Shown here piece by piece: positions 1 through 8,934 of a stretch of DNA of 64,000 nucleotides; within the stretch, counting starts at the first letter, position 1; the number at the start of each line of letters is the position of its first letter. Location: positions 992,001-1,056,000 of the forward strand of contig NZ_FPEI01000006.1 in assembly GCF_900117415.1 (NCBI RefSeq), given 5' to 3'. The position numbers and the translations under genes are program-made. Source of the stretch: Hyphomicrobium sp. CS1BSMeth3 (lineage in GTDB: Bacteria > Pseudomonadota > Alphaproteobacteria > Rhizobiales > Hyphomicrobiaceae). The notes below the pieces were generated by a model that made no database searches, was not told where the DNA came from, and was given only the letters and a program-made list of their open reading frames with translations.

Positions 1-1
1 C

Positions 2-439
2 TGGGGCACGTCGCTCATTCCGGGCCAACCCATCACCTGGGATGACGTCTACAACGCTACCGCCATGACCTACCCAAACGTCTATCGCCTCCCGTTCCGC
101 GGCGAGATGATCAAGGCGATCCTGGAGGACGTGGCCGACAATCTCTTCAATCCCGATCCCTACTACCAGCAGGGCGGCGACATGGTCCGCGTCGGCGGCA
201 TGAGCTTCACGATCGACGTCGATGCACCCATGGGGCAGCGCATCTCCGACATGCGGCTTTTGAGGACCGGCGAGCCGATCGAAGCAGGTTTCGTCTACAC
301 GGTCGCCGGCTGGGCCTCGATCAACGAGGGCACCGAAGGCCCGCCGATCTGGGATCTTTTTGCGAGCCATCTGCGCAAACGCCAGGTGATCGCCGACGTG
401 CCGAGCGCGCCGGTCCGCATTGTGCGCCGCGCCATGTGA
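2..439 (+). CDS. soxB: Thiosulfohydrolase SoxB, C-terminal part (5' end outside window)
   Basis: C-terminal 145 residues of SoxB, the periplasmic dimanganese thiosulfohydrolase that releases sulfate from the SoxY-bound intermediate during thiosulfate oxidation. The frame is open from base 2, so the start and the metallophosphatase domain lie outside the window. The remaining part is the 5'-nucleotidase-type C-terminal domain. The block EDVADNLFNPDPYYQQGGDM (about residues 42-61 of the visible part) and the following VRVGG are near-invariant in SoxB and separate it from ordinary 5'-nucleotidases. The last residues (WDLFASHLRKR) match the family's normal end, so the gene is complete at its 3' side. 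A CcdA-like gene follows, as in many sox clusters, so a Sox system probably extends upstream. Confidence 0.93.
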   Translation, partial: WGTSLIPGQPITWDDVYNATAMTYPNVYRLPFRGEMIKAILEDVADNLFNPDPYYQQGGDMVRVGGMSFTIDVDAPMGQRISDMRLLRTGEPIEAGFVYTVAGWASINEGTEGPPIWDLFASHLRKRQVIADVPSAPVRIVRRAM

Positions 440-505
440 TCGTGTCGCGCCTGCAGGGATTGACTTGGCGCGATCGATCGTCTTGCTGTCCGCGAAGGGC
501 AACGC

Positions 506-575
506 CTAGGCGTCGGACCTCGAATGCGACCCGTGGCCTGTATCGGGTTCGTAGTCGGATTTGAGGCCGAGACAC
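506..575. repeat. Decayed half copy of the double-hairpin repeat (family 1, copy D)
   Basis: The left arm, from GCGTCGGACCTCG onward, matches the first hairpin of the complete copy at 55617-55781 for more than 20 bases. The right arm (about 553-575, reading GTCGGATTTGAGGCC) still pairs partly but has several mismatches. The second hairpin is absent. It lies in the 164-bp gap between soxB and the ccdA-like gene. Confidence 0.75.
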
Positions 576-603
576 CCTGGATCCATAGAGTTCGGAGCGC
601 GCC

Positions 604-1404
604 GTGCTGGCGGATCTCTACATCTACTTTGGCATTGCCCTCGCCGGGCTCCTGAGCTTCCTCTCGCCCTGCGTGCTGCCGCTCGTGCCGCCCTATCTCA
701 GCTATCTCGGCGGCATGTCCATCGAGGAGCTGACGAGCGAAGAGAAGATCGATCGCCGGTCATGGCGCCGCGTGGTCCTGGCCTCTTTCTGCTTTGTCCT
801 CGGTTTCACGACCGTGTTCGTTGGCCTCGGTGCCGGCGCCTCCATGTTCGGCCAGCTCATTCAGATCTACAAGTACGAGCTGTCCATGGTCGCGGGCGTC
901 GTGATCATCCTCTTTGGCTTGCACTTCCTCGGCATCCTGCACATTCCGCAGCTCCACGCCGACAAGCGCTATCGCCATGACATGCACGGCGCGAGCTACC
1001 TCGGCGCCTACATCATCGGGCTCGCATTCGCCTTTGGCTGGACGCCCTGTATCGGGCCGATCCTCGCGGCCGTGCTGACGCTCGCGGCAAGCGAAGGGAG
1101 CCTCGGCACCGGCGTGCGGATGCTTGCCGTCTACTCGCTCGGCCTCGGCATTCCGTTCGTGCTCGCAGCCGTGGCCATACGACCGTTCCTCGGCTTCATG
1201 CAGCGCTTTCGCCGCCATCTCGGCAAGGTCGAGAAGGTCATGGGCGTGCTGCTGATCCTCACCGGCATTGCCTTTCTCACGGGCTCGATCACGTGGATCG
1301 GCCAATGGCTGATCGATCACGTGCCCTTCCTGGCCGACATCGAGGCCTGGGGCACGCCCGAGACATTGCAGAGAGAAATCCTGAAAAAGGGCGCGGGCCG
1401 CTGA
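604..1404 (+). CDS. CcdA/SoxV-type thiol-disulfide reductant transporter
   Basis: Polytopic inner-membrane protein of 266 residues in the CcdA/DsbD-beta family, which moves electrons from cytoplasmic thioredoxin to periplasmic thiol proteins. Two conserved Cys-Pro-type sites are visible: SPC at residue 23 in the first membrane helix and WTPC at 149 in the fourth; these are the redox pair of the family. Six hydrophobic segments are recognisable. The GTG start is supported by GGAG six bases upstream. Its position directly after soxB suggests the SoxV role, keeping SoxY/SoxW reduced, rather than only cytochrome c maturation. That assignment is from context; by sequence alone it could equally be called CcdA. 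Confidence 0.88.
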   Translation: MLADLYIYFGIALAGLLSFLSPCVLPLVPPYLSYLGGMSIEELTSEEKIDRRSWRRVVLASFCFVLGFTTVFVGLGAGASMFGQLIQIYKYELSMVAGVVIILFGLHFLGILHIPQLHADKRYRHDMHGASYLGAYIIGLAFAFGWTPCIGPILAAVLTLAASEGSLGTGVRMLAVYSLGLGIPFVLAAVAIRPFLGFMQRFRRHLGKVEKVMGVLLILTGIAFLTGSITWIGQWLIDHVPFLADIEAWGTPETLQREILKKGAGR

Positions 1405-1431
1405 GCCCAGCGCCGAACGAGGCTTCGTATC

Positions 1432-2253
1432 ATGGTCCCGATTGCGCTCACCATCGCTGGCTCGGACAGCTCCGGCGGCGCCGGCATCCAGGCTGATCTC
1501 AAGACGTTCACAGCGCTCGGCGTCTATGGTGCGAGCGTGCTGACCGCGCTCACGGCGCAGAACACTCAGGGCGTGCAGGGCGTACTGCCCGTCGAGCCGT
1601 CGTTCGTTACCGAGCAGATCCGTTCGGTGATGAGCGATCTCGAGGTCGGCGCGGCCAAGACGGGGATGCTCGCGACCGCGGCAGTGATCAATGCGGTCGT
1701 GACGACGCTCAAGGAGTTTCCCGAGATTCCGCTGGTCGTCGATCCGGTCATGGTGGCGACGAGCGGTGATGTGCTCCTCCAGGCGGACGCGATCGATGCC
1801 GTGCGCCATGTGCTGCTCCCGCGGGCGCGGCTGGTCACACCCAATCTGCCCGAGGCGGCGCGTTTGCTTGATGCCACCCTTGCCGAGACCGAGGCCGCCG
1901 TCGAAGAGCAGGGCCGCGAGATCTGCAGCCGCTTTGGCTGCAAGGCCGTGCTCATGAAGGGTGGCCATGGCACGAGCGTCGATGCGGTCGATCTGCTGAT
2001 CGAAGGTTCCGGCAAGACACTGCGGCTTTCGACACCGCGGATCGACACGCGCCACACGCACGGTACGGGCTGTACGCTCTCAGCCGCAATTGCCGCGCTG
2101 CTGGCAACAGGCGCCGACCTCGAGACGGCCGTGCAACGCGCCAAGGCGTTCATACAGGACGCCATCGAGCACGGTGCGCGCAATCCGATCGGCAAGGGCA
2201 ATGGGCCTGTCGATCACCTCTATGCAATCCGCCGGCACGGGCCGCCGGTGTAG
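1432..2253 (+). CDS. thiD: Hydroxymethylpyrimidine/phosphomethylpyrimidine kinase
   Basis: ThiD phosphorylates HMP and then HMP-P to HMP-PP for thiamine synthesis; it also salvages the pyrimidine. The 273-residue length is typical of the ribokinase fold. The N-terminal [17 protein letters not shown] (about residues 9-25) is the substrate-binding signature, and [15 protein letters not shown] near residue 210 carries the anion hole and catalytic region of the PfkB/ThiD family. It starts 27 bases after the ccdA-like gene and is probably co-transcribed with it. No TPP riboswitch is visible upstream and no other thiamine gene is in the window. Confidence 0.95.
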   Translation: MVPIALTIAGSDSSGGAGIQADLKTFTALGVYGASVLTALTAQNTQGVQGVLPVEPSFVTEQIRSVMSDLEVGAAKTGMLATAAVINAVVTTLKEFPEIPLVVDPVMVATSGDVLLQADAIDAVRHVLLPRARLVTPNLPEAARLLDATLAETEAAVEEQGREICSRFGCKAVLMKGGHGTSVDAVDLLIEGSGKTLRLSTPRIDTRHTHGTGCTLSAAIAALLATGADLETAVQRAKAFIQDAIEHGARNPIGKGNGPVDHLYAIRRHGPPV

Positions 2254-2261
2254 CCAGAAGA

Positions 2262-2744
2262 TCAAAGCGCACGCGCCATGAAGACCGTGCCGATGATCGG
2301 CGTGTCGTAATAGGGCGCGATCCGCGCGAAGCCCAGACGTTCGTAGAGTGCTTGCGCCTCGATCATGTCGGGCAACGTATCTAGCCGTATCTCGCGATAG
2401 CCTTTTCCCTTCGCCGCTTCGATGACCGCCTCGACCAGGACCCGGCCGAGGCCCAGCCCGCGCGCTTCGGGCGAGACGTAGAGGCGCTTCATCTCGCAGC
2501 AGCCGTCGGGCGCGACGGCGCGCAGCGCAACACACCCGATCGGCGCGTCGCCGGCCCCACGCGCGAGCAACAGCTCGCCCTGCGGCGGGGCGTACTTTCC
2601 GGGCATCCCGGCGAGCTCCGCCTCGAAATCCTGGTAGGCGAGATCGATCCCGAGGGAGGCCGCGTAGGCGCGGAAAAGTCCGACCGTCGCCGAGAGATCC
2701 TCGGCATTTCGGACGGGCCGGATCTGGAATTGCGCTTTTGGCAT
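2262..2744 (-). CDS. GNAT-family N-acetyltransferase
   Basis: A 160-residue acyl-CoA-dependent acetyltransferase. Motif A of the GNAT fold is clear: RLYVSPEARGLGLGRVLVEAV, with the pyrophosphate-binding R/Q-x-x-G-x-G/A variant here as ARGLGLGR (about residues 94-101). The terminal ALYERLGF is the usual motif B. The substrate cannot be told from sequence. It converges on thiD with an 8-base gap and is divergent from the lysE-type gene. No obvious Shine-Dalgarno sequence precedes the ATG, so the start is the least certain part. Confidence 0.85.
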   Translation of the reverse strand: MPKAQFQIRPVRNAEDLSATVGLFRAYAASLGIDLAYQDFEAELAGMPGKYAPPQGELLLARGAGDAPIGCVALRAVAPDGCCEMKRLYVSPEARGLGLGRVLVEAVIEAAKGKGYREIRLDTLPDMIEAQALYERLGFARIAPYYDTPIIGTVFMARAL

Positions 2745-2852
2745 GGTGGTTTGGCGCCCGAATGTTCAGCAGCCCGTGACAGCCGCCGCCGCCGTCTATA
2801 TAGCAGGGCGTCGGCCGCACTGGCGCGGCCTTGCGCCTGGGTCTGTACAGAC

Positions 2853-3470
2853 ATGAGCATGGGCATTCTCGCGGCGTTTGTCGTCGCCTGCATCTTCCTG
2901 GCGATCACGCCGGGCCCGAACATGAGTCTCATCATCGCCAATACGACCGCGCATGGCCTCAAGGGTGGCCTCTGGACGCTTGCCGGCTCGACGACCGGGT
3001 TCTCCACGCTCGTGGCTATTGCCGCGCTGGGCATGAACTCGGTCATGGTTCTCATGTCCGATTGGTTCGACGTGATCCGTTGGCTGGGTGCGGCCTATCT
3101 CATCTATCTCGGAGCGCGGCAGGTCTACGGGTCGCTCTCGACATCGCCCATTCAGGCCGTGCGCACGCGGCACGGCGGCTCTCTTTATTTGAACGGCTTA
3201 GTCGTCAGCCTCTCGAATCCGAAGGTGCTGCTCTTCCTCGGCGCCTTCCTCCCGCAGTTTCTCGATCCGGCGCAGGCGCCAGGACCGCAGCTCGTAGTGC
3301 TCGCTGCGATCTTCGTTCTCACGCTTGCCACCGTCGACATCACGTACACCTTTCTGGTGGCGAAGGTGCGCACTGCGTTCGCGGATCGCCACACGCGCAC
3401 GCTCAACGGCGTGTCCGGCGGCCTGCTGCTTGCCGGCGGCGCGCTACTCGCCACGCTGCGTCGGCCGTGA
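2853..3470 (+). CDS. LysE/RhtB-family amino-acid exporter
   Basis: Inner-membrane exporter of 205 residues. The signature ITPGPNM near residues 18-24 and the later SLSNPKVLLFLGAFLPQF are diagnostic of the LysE/RhtB family, which exports lysine, homoserine, threonine or related compounds. Six hydrophobic helices are visible. The frame is open further upstream, but only the ATG at 2853 leads straight into the first membrane helix at the family's usual position. Substrate unknown. It is transcribed away from the GNAT gene; the 108-bp gap should hold both promoters. Confidence 0.88.
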   Translation: MSMGILAAFVVACIFLAITPGPNMSLIIANTTAHGLKGGLWTLAGSTTGFSTLVAIAALGMNSVMVLMSDWFDVIRWLGAAYLIYLGARQVYGSLSTSPIQAVRTRHGGSLYLNGLVVSLSNPKVLLFLGAFLPQFLDPAQAPGPQLVVLAAIFVLTLATVDITYTFLVAKVRTAFADRHTRTLNGVSGGLLLAGGALLATLRRP

Positions 3471-3499
3471 CGTAGATCATTCTGAAACCCGAGGATCGC

Positions 3500-4000
3500 A
3501 TGCCCCGCATCGGTTTCTATTCAGGCTCCTTTGATCCCGTCACGCTCGGCCACGTCGATGTCATGCGCCGCGCGCTGGCGCTGGTCGACAAGCTCGTGAT
3601 CGGCATCGGCGTTCATCCCGGCAAGACGCCGCTCTTCTCGGTCGCCGAGCGCACGGCCATGCTCAAGGCCGAGACACGTGCGGCGGCCAAGGAATTCGGC
3701 GCGACGATCGAGGTCGTCACGTTCGACGGCCTTGTGGTCAATGCCGCGCACGAGGCCGGCGCGCGCGCGATCTTCCGCGGCCTGCGCGATGCGACGGACT
3801 TCGACTACGAGATGCAAATGGCGGGCATGAACGGCGAAATGGCGCCGGATATCGACACGGTCTTCCTGCCGGCGAGCCCGGGCGTGCGCCACATCACGGC
3901 CACGCTCGTGCGCCAGATCGCACTCATGGGCGGCGACGTCAAACCCTTCGTCTCGCGTGATGTCGCCCGCGCCTTGAAGGCCAAGGCCGCAGGCAAATGA
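3500..4000 (+). CDS. coaD: Phosphopantetheine adenylyltransferase
   Basis: CoaD transfers AMP from ATP to 4'-phosphopantetheine, the penultimate step of CoA synthesis. The 166-residue protein opens with the nucleotidyltransferase signature [10 protein letters not shown] (residues 9-18), whose TxGH contacts ATP, and has [20 protein letters not shown] around residue 92, which is characteristic of bacterial CoaD. GAGG lies eight bases before the ATG. The stop codon is followed at once by the exported cyclophilin, with which it probably forms an operon. Confidence 0.96.
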   Translation: MPRIGFYSGSFDPVTLGHVDVMRRALALVDKLVIGIGVHPGKTPLFSVAERTAMLKAETRAAAKEFGATIEVVTFDGLVVNAAHEAGARAIFRGLRDATDFDYEMQMAGMNGEMAPDIDTVFLPASPGVRHITATLVRQIALMGGDVKPFVSRDVARALKAKAAGK

Positions 4001-4059
4001 GCGGCATCCCACCCGCCATACGCACCAATCGAACCTGCTCATCAAGGAGTGTCATTGTC

Positions 4060-4605
4060 GTGAGAACGCTATTTGCGAGCCTCATCGTCGCTCTCGTCGC
4101 GGCCCTGAGCCCGGCCTACGCGCAAGCTCCCAAGCTCGATCCGCAAAATACGCTGGTCATTGAGCTCAAGGACGGCCCCGTGGTGATCCGCCTGCGACCG
4201 GATCTCGCACCGAAGCACGTCGAGCGCGTCAAAACACTTGCGCGCCAGGGCTTCTACAACAATATCAAGTTCCATCGGGTCATTCCGGGCTTCATGGCCC
4301 AGACGGGCGATCCGACCGGCACCGGCATGGGTGGCTCCAAGCTCGGCAACCTGCCGGCGGAGTTCAACCAGGAAATCTACAAGCGCGGCAGTGTCGGCGC
4401 TGCGCGCACGAACGACCCGAACACGGCGAACAGCCAGTTCTTCATCTGCTTCGGCTCGAAGTGCCAGGGGCTCACGGGCCAGTATACGCTTTGGGGTGAG
4501 GTCGTCGAAGGCATGGAGAACGTCGACAAGATCGCCAAGGGCGAGCCGCCAGCCAAGCCGGACGTGATGCAGAAGGTCTACATCCTCGGCGACGTGAAGC
4601 GCTGA
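4060..4605 (+). CDS. Exported cyclophilin-type peptidyl-prolyl isomerase
   Basis: A 181-residue periplasmic cyclophilin (proline cis-trans isomerase). An N-terminal signal peptide ends near residue 21 (AYAQA). The cyclophilin core follows, with FHRVIPGFMAQTGDPTGTG (active-site Arg and Gln region) and NTANSQFFICF. I chose the GTG at 4060 because AAGGAG lies ten bases upstream and the signal sequence begins there; an in-frame ATG at 3997 overlapping the coaD stop would add 21 residues without a signal character. Its immediate downstream neighbour is a cytosolic paralogue that shares most core motifs, which points to a local duplication. Confidence 0.92.
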   Translation: MRTLFASLIVALVAALSPAYAQAPKLDPQNTLVIELKDGPVVIRLRPDLAPKHVERVKTLARQGFYNNIKFHRVIPGFMAQTGDPTGTGMGGSKLGNLPAEFNQEIYKRGSVGAARTNDPNTANSQFFICFGSKCQGLTGQYTLWGEVVEGMENVDKIAKGEPPAKPDVMQKVYILGDVKR

Positions 4606-4654
4606 GCGCGCGCCGCCTCCCGCAACTCGAAACGGAACGCAAAAGGAGCCAGCT

Positions 4655-5128
4655 ATGGCCATCAAAGATCCCGAGAACACCATCATCATGGACACGACCA
4701 AAGGTCAGGTCGTCATCCAGCTCCGCCCGGATCTCGCGCCGAAGCACGTCGAGCGCATCAAGACGCTCGCGCGCGAGGGCTTCTATGACGGCATCGTCTT
4801 CCATCGCGTGATCGATGGCTTCATGGCGCAGGTCGGCTGCCCGCACGGGACCGGGACCGGCGGCTCGAAGCACCCGAACCTGAAGGCCGAGTTCAATGCC
4901 GAGCCGCACGTGCGCGGCATCTGCTCGATGGCGCGGGCGCAGAACCCGGACAGCGCCAACAGCCAGTTCTTCATCGTGTTCGACGACGCGACGTTCCTCG
5001 ACCGCCAGTACACGGTCTGGGGTCAGGTCATCGAGGGCATGGACAACGTCGACAAGATTAAGCGCGGCGAGCCCGTCCAGAACCCGGACAAGATCACGTC
5101 CATGAAGGTTGCGGCCGACGTGAAGTAA
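4655..5128 (+). CDS. ppiB: Cytosolic cyclophilin-type peptidyl-prolyl isomerase
   Basis: PpiB-like cytoplasmic isomerase, 157 residues, without signal peptide. The core motif FHRVIDGFMAQVGCPHGTG and the NSANSQFF-type block (SANSQFFIVF) place it in bacterial cyclophilins. AAGGAG stands six bases before the ATG. It follows the exported paralogue after 49 bp and shares LRPDLAPKHVERIKTLAREG almost residue for residue with it. Together they would supply one isomerase to each compartment. Confidence 0.94.
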   Translation: MAIKDPENTIIMDTTKGQVVIQLRPDLAPKHVERIKTLAREGFYDGIVFHRVIDGFMAQVGCPHGTGTGGSKHPNLKAEFNAEPHVRGICSMARAQNPDSANSQFFIVFDDATFLDRQYTVWGQVIEGMDNVDKIKRGEPVQNPDKITSMKVAADVK

Positions 5129-5206
5129 GCACGGACCAGCTCCTGCTGCCCAAGTCTTGAGTGCGGCGATCGGCTATGGTCATCTCTCCGGGGTAGGTTC
5201 CTGGGG

Positions 5207-6268
5207 ATGGCCATGATCGATCGCCGCATTTTTCTTCGGCTGACGGGTGGGGTTGCGGCGGGGGCTGCGGGGCTGGCTGCCTCGTCGCATACCGAAGCCG
5301 GCGTTGTTGCTGCGCCTCCGGGCCCGCCGTCTTTCGTGCACGTCGGCGAGGGCGTGGTCTCTTCACTCGCCGATCCAATGCGGCTGTTGGGCGACCGTCT
5401 CGCGCTGGCGAGCGGCGGCCGCCTCCATCTCGAAGCGCTGAGCGGGGCGAACGGCTCGCCATTCGCGCCGAACAGCTCGGTCGTGCTGGCGAGCGAGGAG
5501 GAATTCGCTGAAAGCGAGCCGACATCGCTGCTGCTTGCCGGTTATCCGATGGGGCCCGGCGCGCGCGAGCTCGACGTCACGACTTGGCTGAGAGGCGCAG
5601 GCGGGCAAGGCCTCTGGGATATGGCTGCGGCGCGCCGTGGCTGGAAGCCCGTAATGGTGAGCATGACGGGCGGCGCAGAAGCGCACCTATGGTCGCGCGT
5701 GCATCTCGATGGGCCACGTGATCTCGAGGGACTGCGGATCGCCGCATCGCGCATTTTGGACGCGCCGTTAGAGGCCTTGGATGCCGTGCCGGTCCGCGCG
5801 GATGATATGTTGGCGGCTTTCGAGGCAGGCGCGATCGACGTTTTCGAGACGGACGATCCGGCAGTCACACTCGCGGCCTCAGAGCAGTTCCGCGATCGTG
5901 CTCACTGGTACGCCGGCACCCTTGCCGGAACGAGCCGTGTGATCTCGCTCCGCATCCCACTCGCGCAATGGCAGAGCCTCTCTCCTGCCGATCAGGCCCT
6001 CATCGAAGCCGTCGCGCAGGAAACGGCAACGACGCTTCAGGCCGTCCGGCGTGCACATGGGCGGATGCTCACCAATCAGATCGCGGAAGCGCGCCAGCAG
6101 CGGCCGGCATCAATCCCTGCGCAAATCCGCGATGCCCTCGCCCGCGAGGCGCAGCAGTTCTTGCCGCAGTCCGTGCGAGACGAGCCGCTATTTGCGAGTA
6201 TGCTCGCGACCATGAGGGCGCTCGTCGCAGCGCCCATGGACAACGGCGGCGAGCGGCCCCTGGCCTGA
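5207..6268 (+). CDS. Tat-exported TRAP-type (DctP-like) solute-binding protein, orphan
   Basis: A 353-residue protein with a twin-arginine type signal (DRRIFLRLTGG, residues 5-15) followed by a hydrophobic stretch and an Ala-rich cleavage region near residue 32. The body resembles the DctP/TakP family of TRAP transporter binding proteins: a GLRI motif after a Trp-rich segment, then an EAGAIDVFETDDP segment where the family has its membrane-protein docking loop. The relationship looks distant. No DctQ or DctM membrane subunits are nearby, so it either serves a transporter elsewhere or has another role. The ligand cannot be inferred. Confidence 0.65.
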   Translation: MAMIDRRIFLRLTGGVAAGAAGLAASSHTEAGVVAAPPGPPSFVHVGEGVVSSLADPMRLLGDRLALASGGRLHLEALSGANGSPFAPNSSVVLASEEEFAESEPTSLLLAGYPMGPGARELDVTTWLRGAGGQGLWDMAAARRGWKPVMVSMTGGAEAHLWSRVHLDGPRDLEGLRIAASRILDAPLEALDAVPVRADDMLAAFEAGAIDVFETDDPAVTLAASEQFRDRAHWYAGTLAGTSRVISLRIPLAQWQSLSPADQALIEAVAQETATTLQAVRRAHGRMLTNQIAEARQQRPASIPAQIRDALAREAQQFLPQSVRDEPLFASMLATMRALVAAPMDNGGERPLA

Positions 6269-6307
6269 CCTCGAACCGCGCCGCGCGAACCTGCTTAAGG
6301 AGCTCCC

Positions 6308-7198
6308 ATGTTCTTCGACGGCTTCACGCTGACCAACGTGCGCGTCCGCGATGGCGTCATGCGATTGCGCCATGGTGGGAGCGGCCCGCCGCTGCTCCTG
6401 CTTCACGGCAATCCGCAGACGCACGCTATGTGGCACAAGGTGGCACCTGTGCTCGCACGCCGCTTCACGGTTGTCTGCCCGGATCTCCGCGGCTATGGCG
6501 GCTCGCACAAGCCGCCCGCCACGCCGGACCACGCGCCCTATGCCAAGCGCGAGATGGCGCGCGATATGGTGGAGCTCATGGCCGAACTCGGCTTCGAGCG
6601 CTTTCAGGTCGTCGCGCATGATCGCGGCGCGCGCGTTGCGCATCGCCTCGCGCTCGACCATCCGCAGGCCGTCCAGCGCCTCGCGCTCCTCGACATCATC
6701 CCGACCATCGAGCACTTCGAGCGCGCCGATATGGCTTTCGGCCTCGGCTACTACCATTGGTTCTGGTTCGCCCAGCCGCACCCCTTTCCCGAGACATTGA
6801 TCAGCAAGGCGCCCGACGACTGGTTCTTCGCGCACACGGCCCGCGAGCCCAAGGGCCGCGATTTCTTCGCCCCTGAGGCGCTCGCCGACTACCTCGAGCA
6901 CGCGCGCAATCCCGAGATGATCCGCGGCATGTGCGAGGACTACCGCGCCGCTGCCACGATCGATCTCGTTCACGATCGGGCGAGCCGCGAGGCCGGAGCC
7001 AAGATCGCCTGCCCGCTGCTCGTCCTCTGGGGTGCCAAGGGCAAGATCGGCGCTTGGTACGATGCCGTTGCCATCTGGGGGCAGTATGCTTCAGGCACGG
7101 TCACAGGCCATGCCCTTCCGAGCGGGCACTACCTGGCCGAGGAGGCCCCGGAAGCGGTCCTTTCGGCCCTGGATGGCTTCCTCGAGCCAGGAAATTGA
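6308..7198 (+). CDS. Alpha/beta hydrolase, fluoroacetate/haloacetate dehalogenase type
   Basis: A 296-residue alpha/beta hydrolase with the full residue set of fluoroacetate dehalogenases. The nucleophile motif HDRGAR holds Asp105, with Arg106 and Arg109 placed to bind the carboxylate. Asp129 and His274 (SGHYLAEE) complete the triad. His150, Trp151 and Tyr212 correspond to the halide-binding pocket of the Rhodopseudomonas palustris enzyme. An oxyanion motif HGNPQT is at residue 33. The predicted reaction is hydrolysis of a 2-haloacetate to glycolate in the cytoplasm. AAGGAG precedes the ATG. It is probably a single-gene unit; no fluoride exporter is adjacent. The family also contains enzymes with other substrates, so activity is inferred. 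Confidence 0.85.
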   Translation: MFFDGFTLTNVRVRDGVMRLRHGGSGPPLLLLHGNPQTHAMWHKVAPVLARRFTVVCPDLRGYGGSHKPPATPDHAPYAKREMARDMVELMAELGFERFQVVAHDRGARVAHRLALDHPQAVQRLALLDIIPTIEHFERADMAFGLGYYHWFWFAQPHPFPETLISKAPDDWFFAHTAREPKGRDFFAPEALADYLEHARNPEMIRGMCEDYRAAATIDLVHDRASREAGAKIACPLLVLWGAKGKIGAWYDAVAIWGQYASGTVTGHALPSGHYLAEEAPEAVLSALDGFLEPGN

Positions 7199-7415
7199 AG
7201 CCTTTAGCTTCACCACGTCACGAATTTGCCGCACGAGTGCCGTGGGATTGCCCGGTGCACGCATCATTGTTGGTTAATCGGGTTGGGTTAACGCTTTGAT
7301 CCGTGGTGCCGGCATGGGGCACATGCCGGCCTTGAAGTGAAGGTGCGATCCCGGGGGATCGGCTGCCGCGCCAGCGGAGGGCCGAAAGGAGGGATGCACA
7401 TTCGGGGGAAGGTTC

Positions 7416-8897
7416 TTGCGCGGTACGCTTTCACGGCTTCTGACCGGCATTGCGCTCTGCTCGGCCGCCGCTGCCATCGGCGCGAGCACGGTCGACGCGA
7501 ACCGCAGCGCCGAGCGCACGATCTCGCTCTACAACATTCACACCAAGGAAACCGTCACCGTCACCTACAAGCGTGACGGCAAGTTCGTGCCGGCCGCCAT
7601 GGAGCGGGTCAACTGGGTCCTGCGCGACTGGCGCAAGAACGAGCCGACGACCATGGATCCCGAGCTCGTCGATCTGCTCTGGGAAATACACACCGAGCTC
7701 GGCTCGAAGGCGCCCATCCATGTGATCTCGGGCTTCCGCTCGCGCGGCACGAACAGCATGCTCAAGAAGACGCGCGGTGGGCAGGCAGAGAACAGCCAGC
7801 ACATCAACGGCAAGGCCGCCGACGTCCATTTCCCGGATGTGCCGATCCAGCGCCTGCGCTACTCGGCGCTCGTGCGCGAGCGCGGCGGCGTCGGCTACTA
7901 TCCGCTTTCGGCAATTCCCTTCGTGCATGTGGATACGGCGCGTGTGCGTGCATGGCCACGCGTGCCGCGCCAGGAGCTGGCGCTCCTTTTCCCGAGCGGG
8001 CGCACGCAGCACATGCCGGCAGATGGTGGCCCACTGACCGCCGAGGATGGGCGAGCCGCCCGCACCCGTCTGGCGAGCGCTGGCGGCGAGATGGGGGCTT
8101 TCCTCAATCTGCGTCGTGGCGGTGGTGCGCCATCGGCCATCGCGGAAGCGCGCCCCGCTGCTCCAATGCAGCAGGTGAGCCTCGCGAGCCCCGAGAGCGT
8201 CCGTCCGCCCGCAAGTTCAGCGTGGCAGCAGTCGGCCCCGCCGCGAGCGCCGACGCCGCCCCCAGTGCGCGCGCTGGCTGAGCCGCCCGCCCACGTGGCC
8301 GCGGGACCGAGCACGCGGGATCGCGCGCAGCTCCACAATCTGGCACGTCATGCGAGCATGATGCCCGAGCCGCGTCTGCTGGCCGCGCCTAAGCCCGCTG
8401 CACGCCCGGCGTCGATTGCGAGCCTCGCTGCCGAGGCCCTCGGCGAGCAGCGCCATGCCTCCGCCCCAGGCCATCAGGTTGCGGCACTCGATGCAGCCGG
8501 CTGGACGACGCCGCTCGATGCGATGCCGAAGCCGCGCGGCCGCTTCGGCTGGGGTGAGACGGGCCATGAGCTTCGCTGGGTCGCGCCGACAGAGTTCGAC
8601 GACGAGCACCCCGACGAGTTGAGCTACCGGCCCTTCCCGATCGCGCCGCTTCTGACCGATCGCGCCGACGAGCCCCTGCTGGCCGAGTTCATGCTGCCGG
8701 ATGTCGGCCGGTCACTGGAGATGATCGACCAGCCGGTCTCGCGTCTGCCTCTCCACTTCCGCCCGACGGCACATGTTGCGGCCCTCATGTGGTCGCAGCA
8801 GTTCACCGGCAGCGCTGTCGGCCTCGACCGTCTGAGCCGGCCGGCCGAGCAAGGCACCAGCGTGCGGCCACGCCCTGTGCAGACGAGCGCCCGCTGA
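7416..8897 (+). CDS. DUF882 / YcbK-like (peptidase M15 superfamily) cell-wall protein with long C-terminal tail
   Basis: A 493-residue exported protein. A signal peptide covers roughly residues 1-28. A DUF882 domain follows (about 30-200), related to zinc peptidases of the M15 family that act on peptidoglycan cross-links. The zinc and catalytic residues are visible as SQHINGKAADVHF (His, Asp) and FVHVDTARVRAW (His). The normal family length is about 180-200 residues, so the remaining 290 residues, rich in Ala, Pro, Arg and Ser and of low complexity, are an unusual extension. The start is TTG at 7416, supported by the purine-rich GGGGGAAGG a few bases upstream. The gene stands alone between the dehalogenase and lemA. 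Confidence 0.82.
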   Translation: MRGTLSRLLTGIALCSAAAAIGASTVDANRSAERTISLYNIHTKETVTVTYKRDGKFVPAAMERVNWVLRDWRKNEPTTMDPELVDLLWEIHTELGSKAPIHVISGFRSRGTNSMLKKTRGGQAENSQHINGKAADVHFPDVPIQRLRYSALVRERGGVGYYPLSAIPFVHVDTARVRAWPRVPRQELALLFPSGRTQHMPADGGPLTAEDGRAARTRLASAGGEMGAFLNLRRGGGAPSAIAEARPAAPMQQVSLASPESVRPPASSAWQQSAPPRAPTPPPVRALAEPPAHVAAGPSTRDRAQLHNLARHASMMPEPRLLAAPKPAARPASIASLAAEALGEQRHASAPGHQVAALDAAGWTTPLDAMPKPRGRFGWGETGHELRWVAPTEFDDEHPDELSYRPFPIAPLLTDRADEPLLAEFMLPDVGRSLEMIDQPVSRLPLHFRPTAHVAALMWSQQFTGSAVGLDRLSRPAEQGTSVRPRPVQTSAR

Positions 8898-8934
8898 CGT
8901 GCTCAACTGTCGTTAAACAGGTGTACGGAACCTC

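Noticed and set aside
1405-1431. TPP riboswitch upstream of thiD
   Set aside because: The gap is 27 bp and contains no THI-box sequence.
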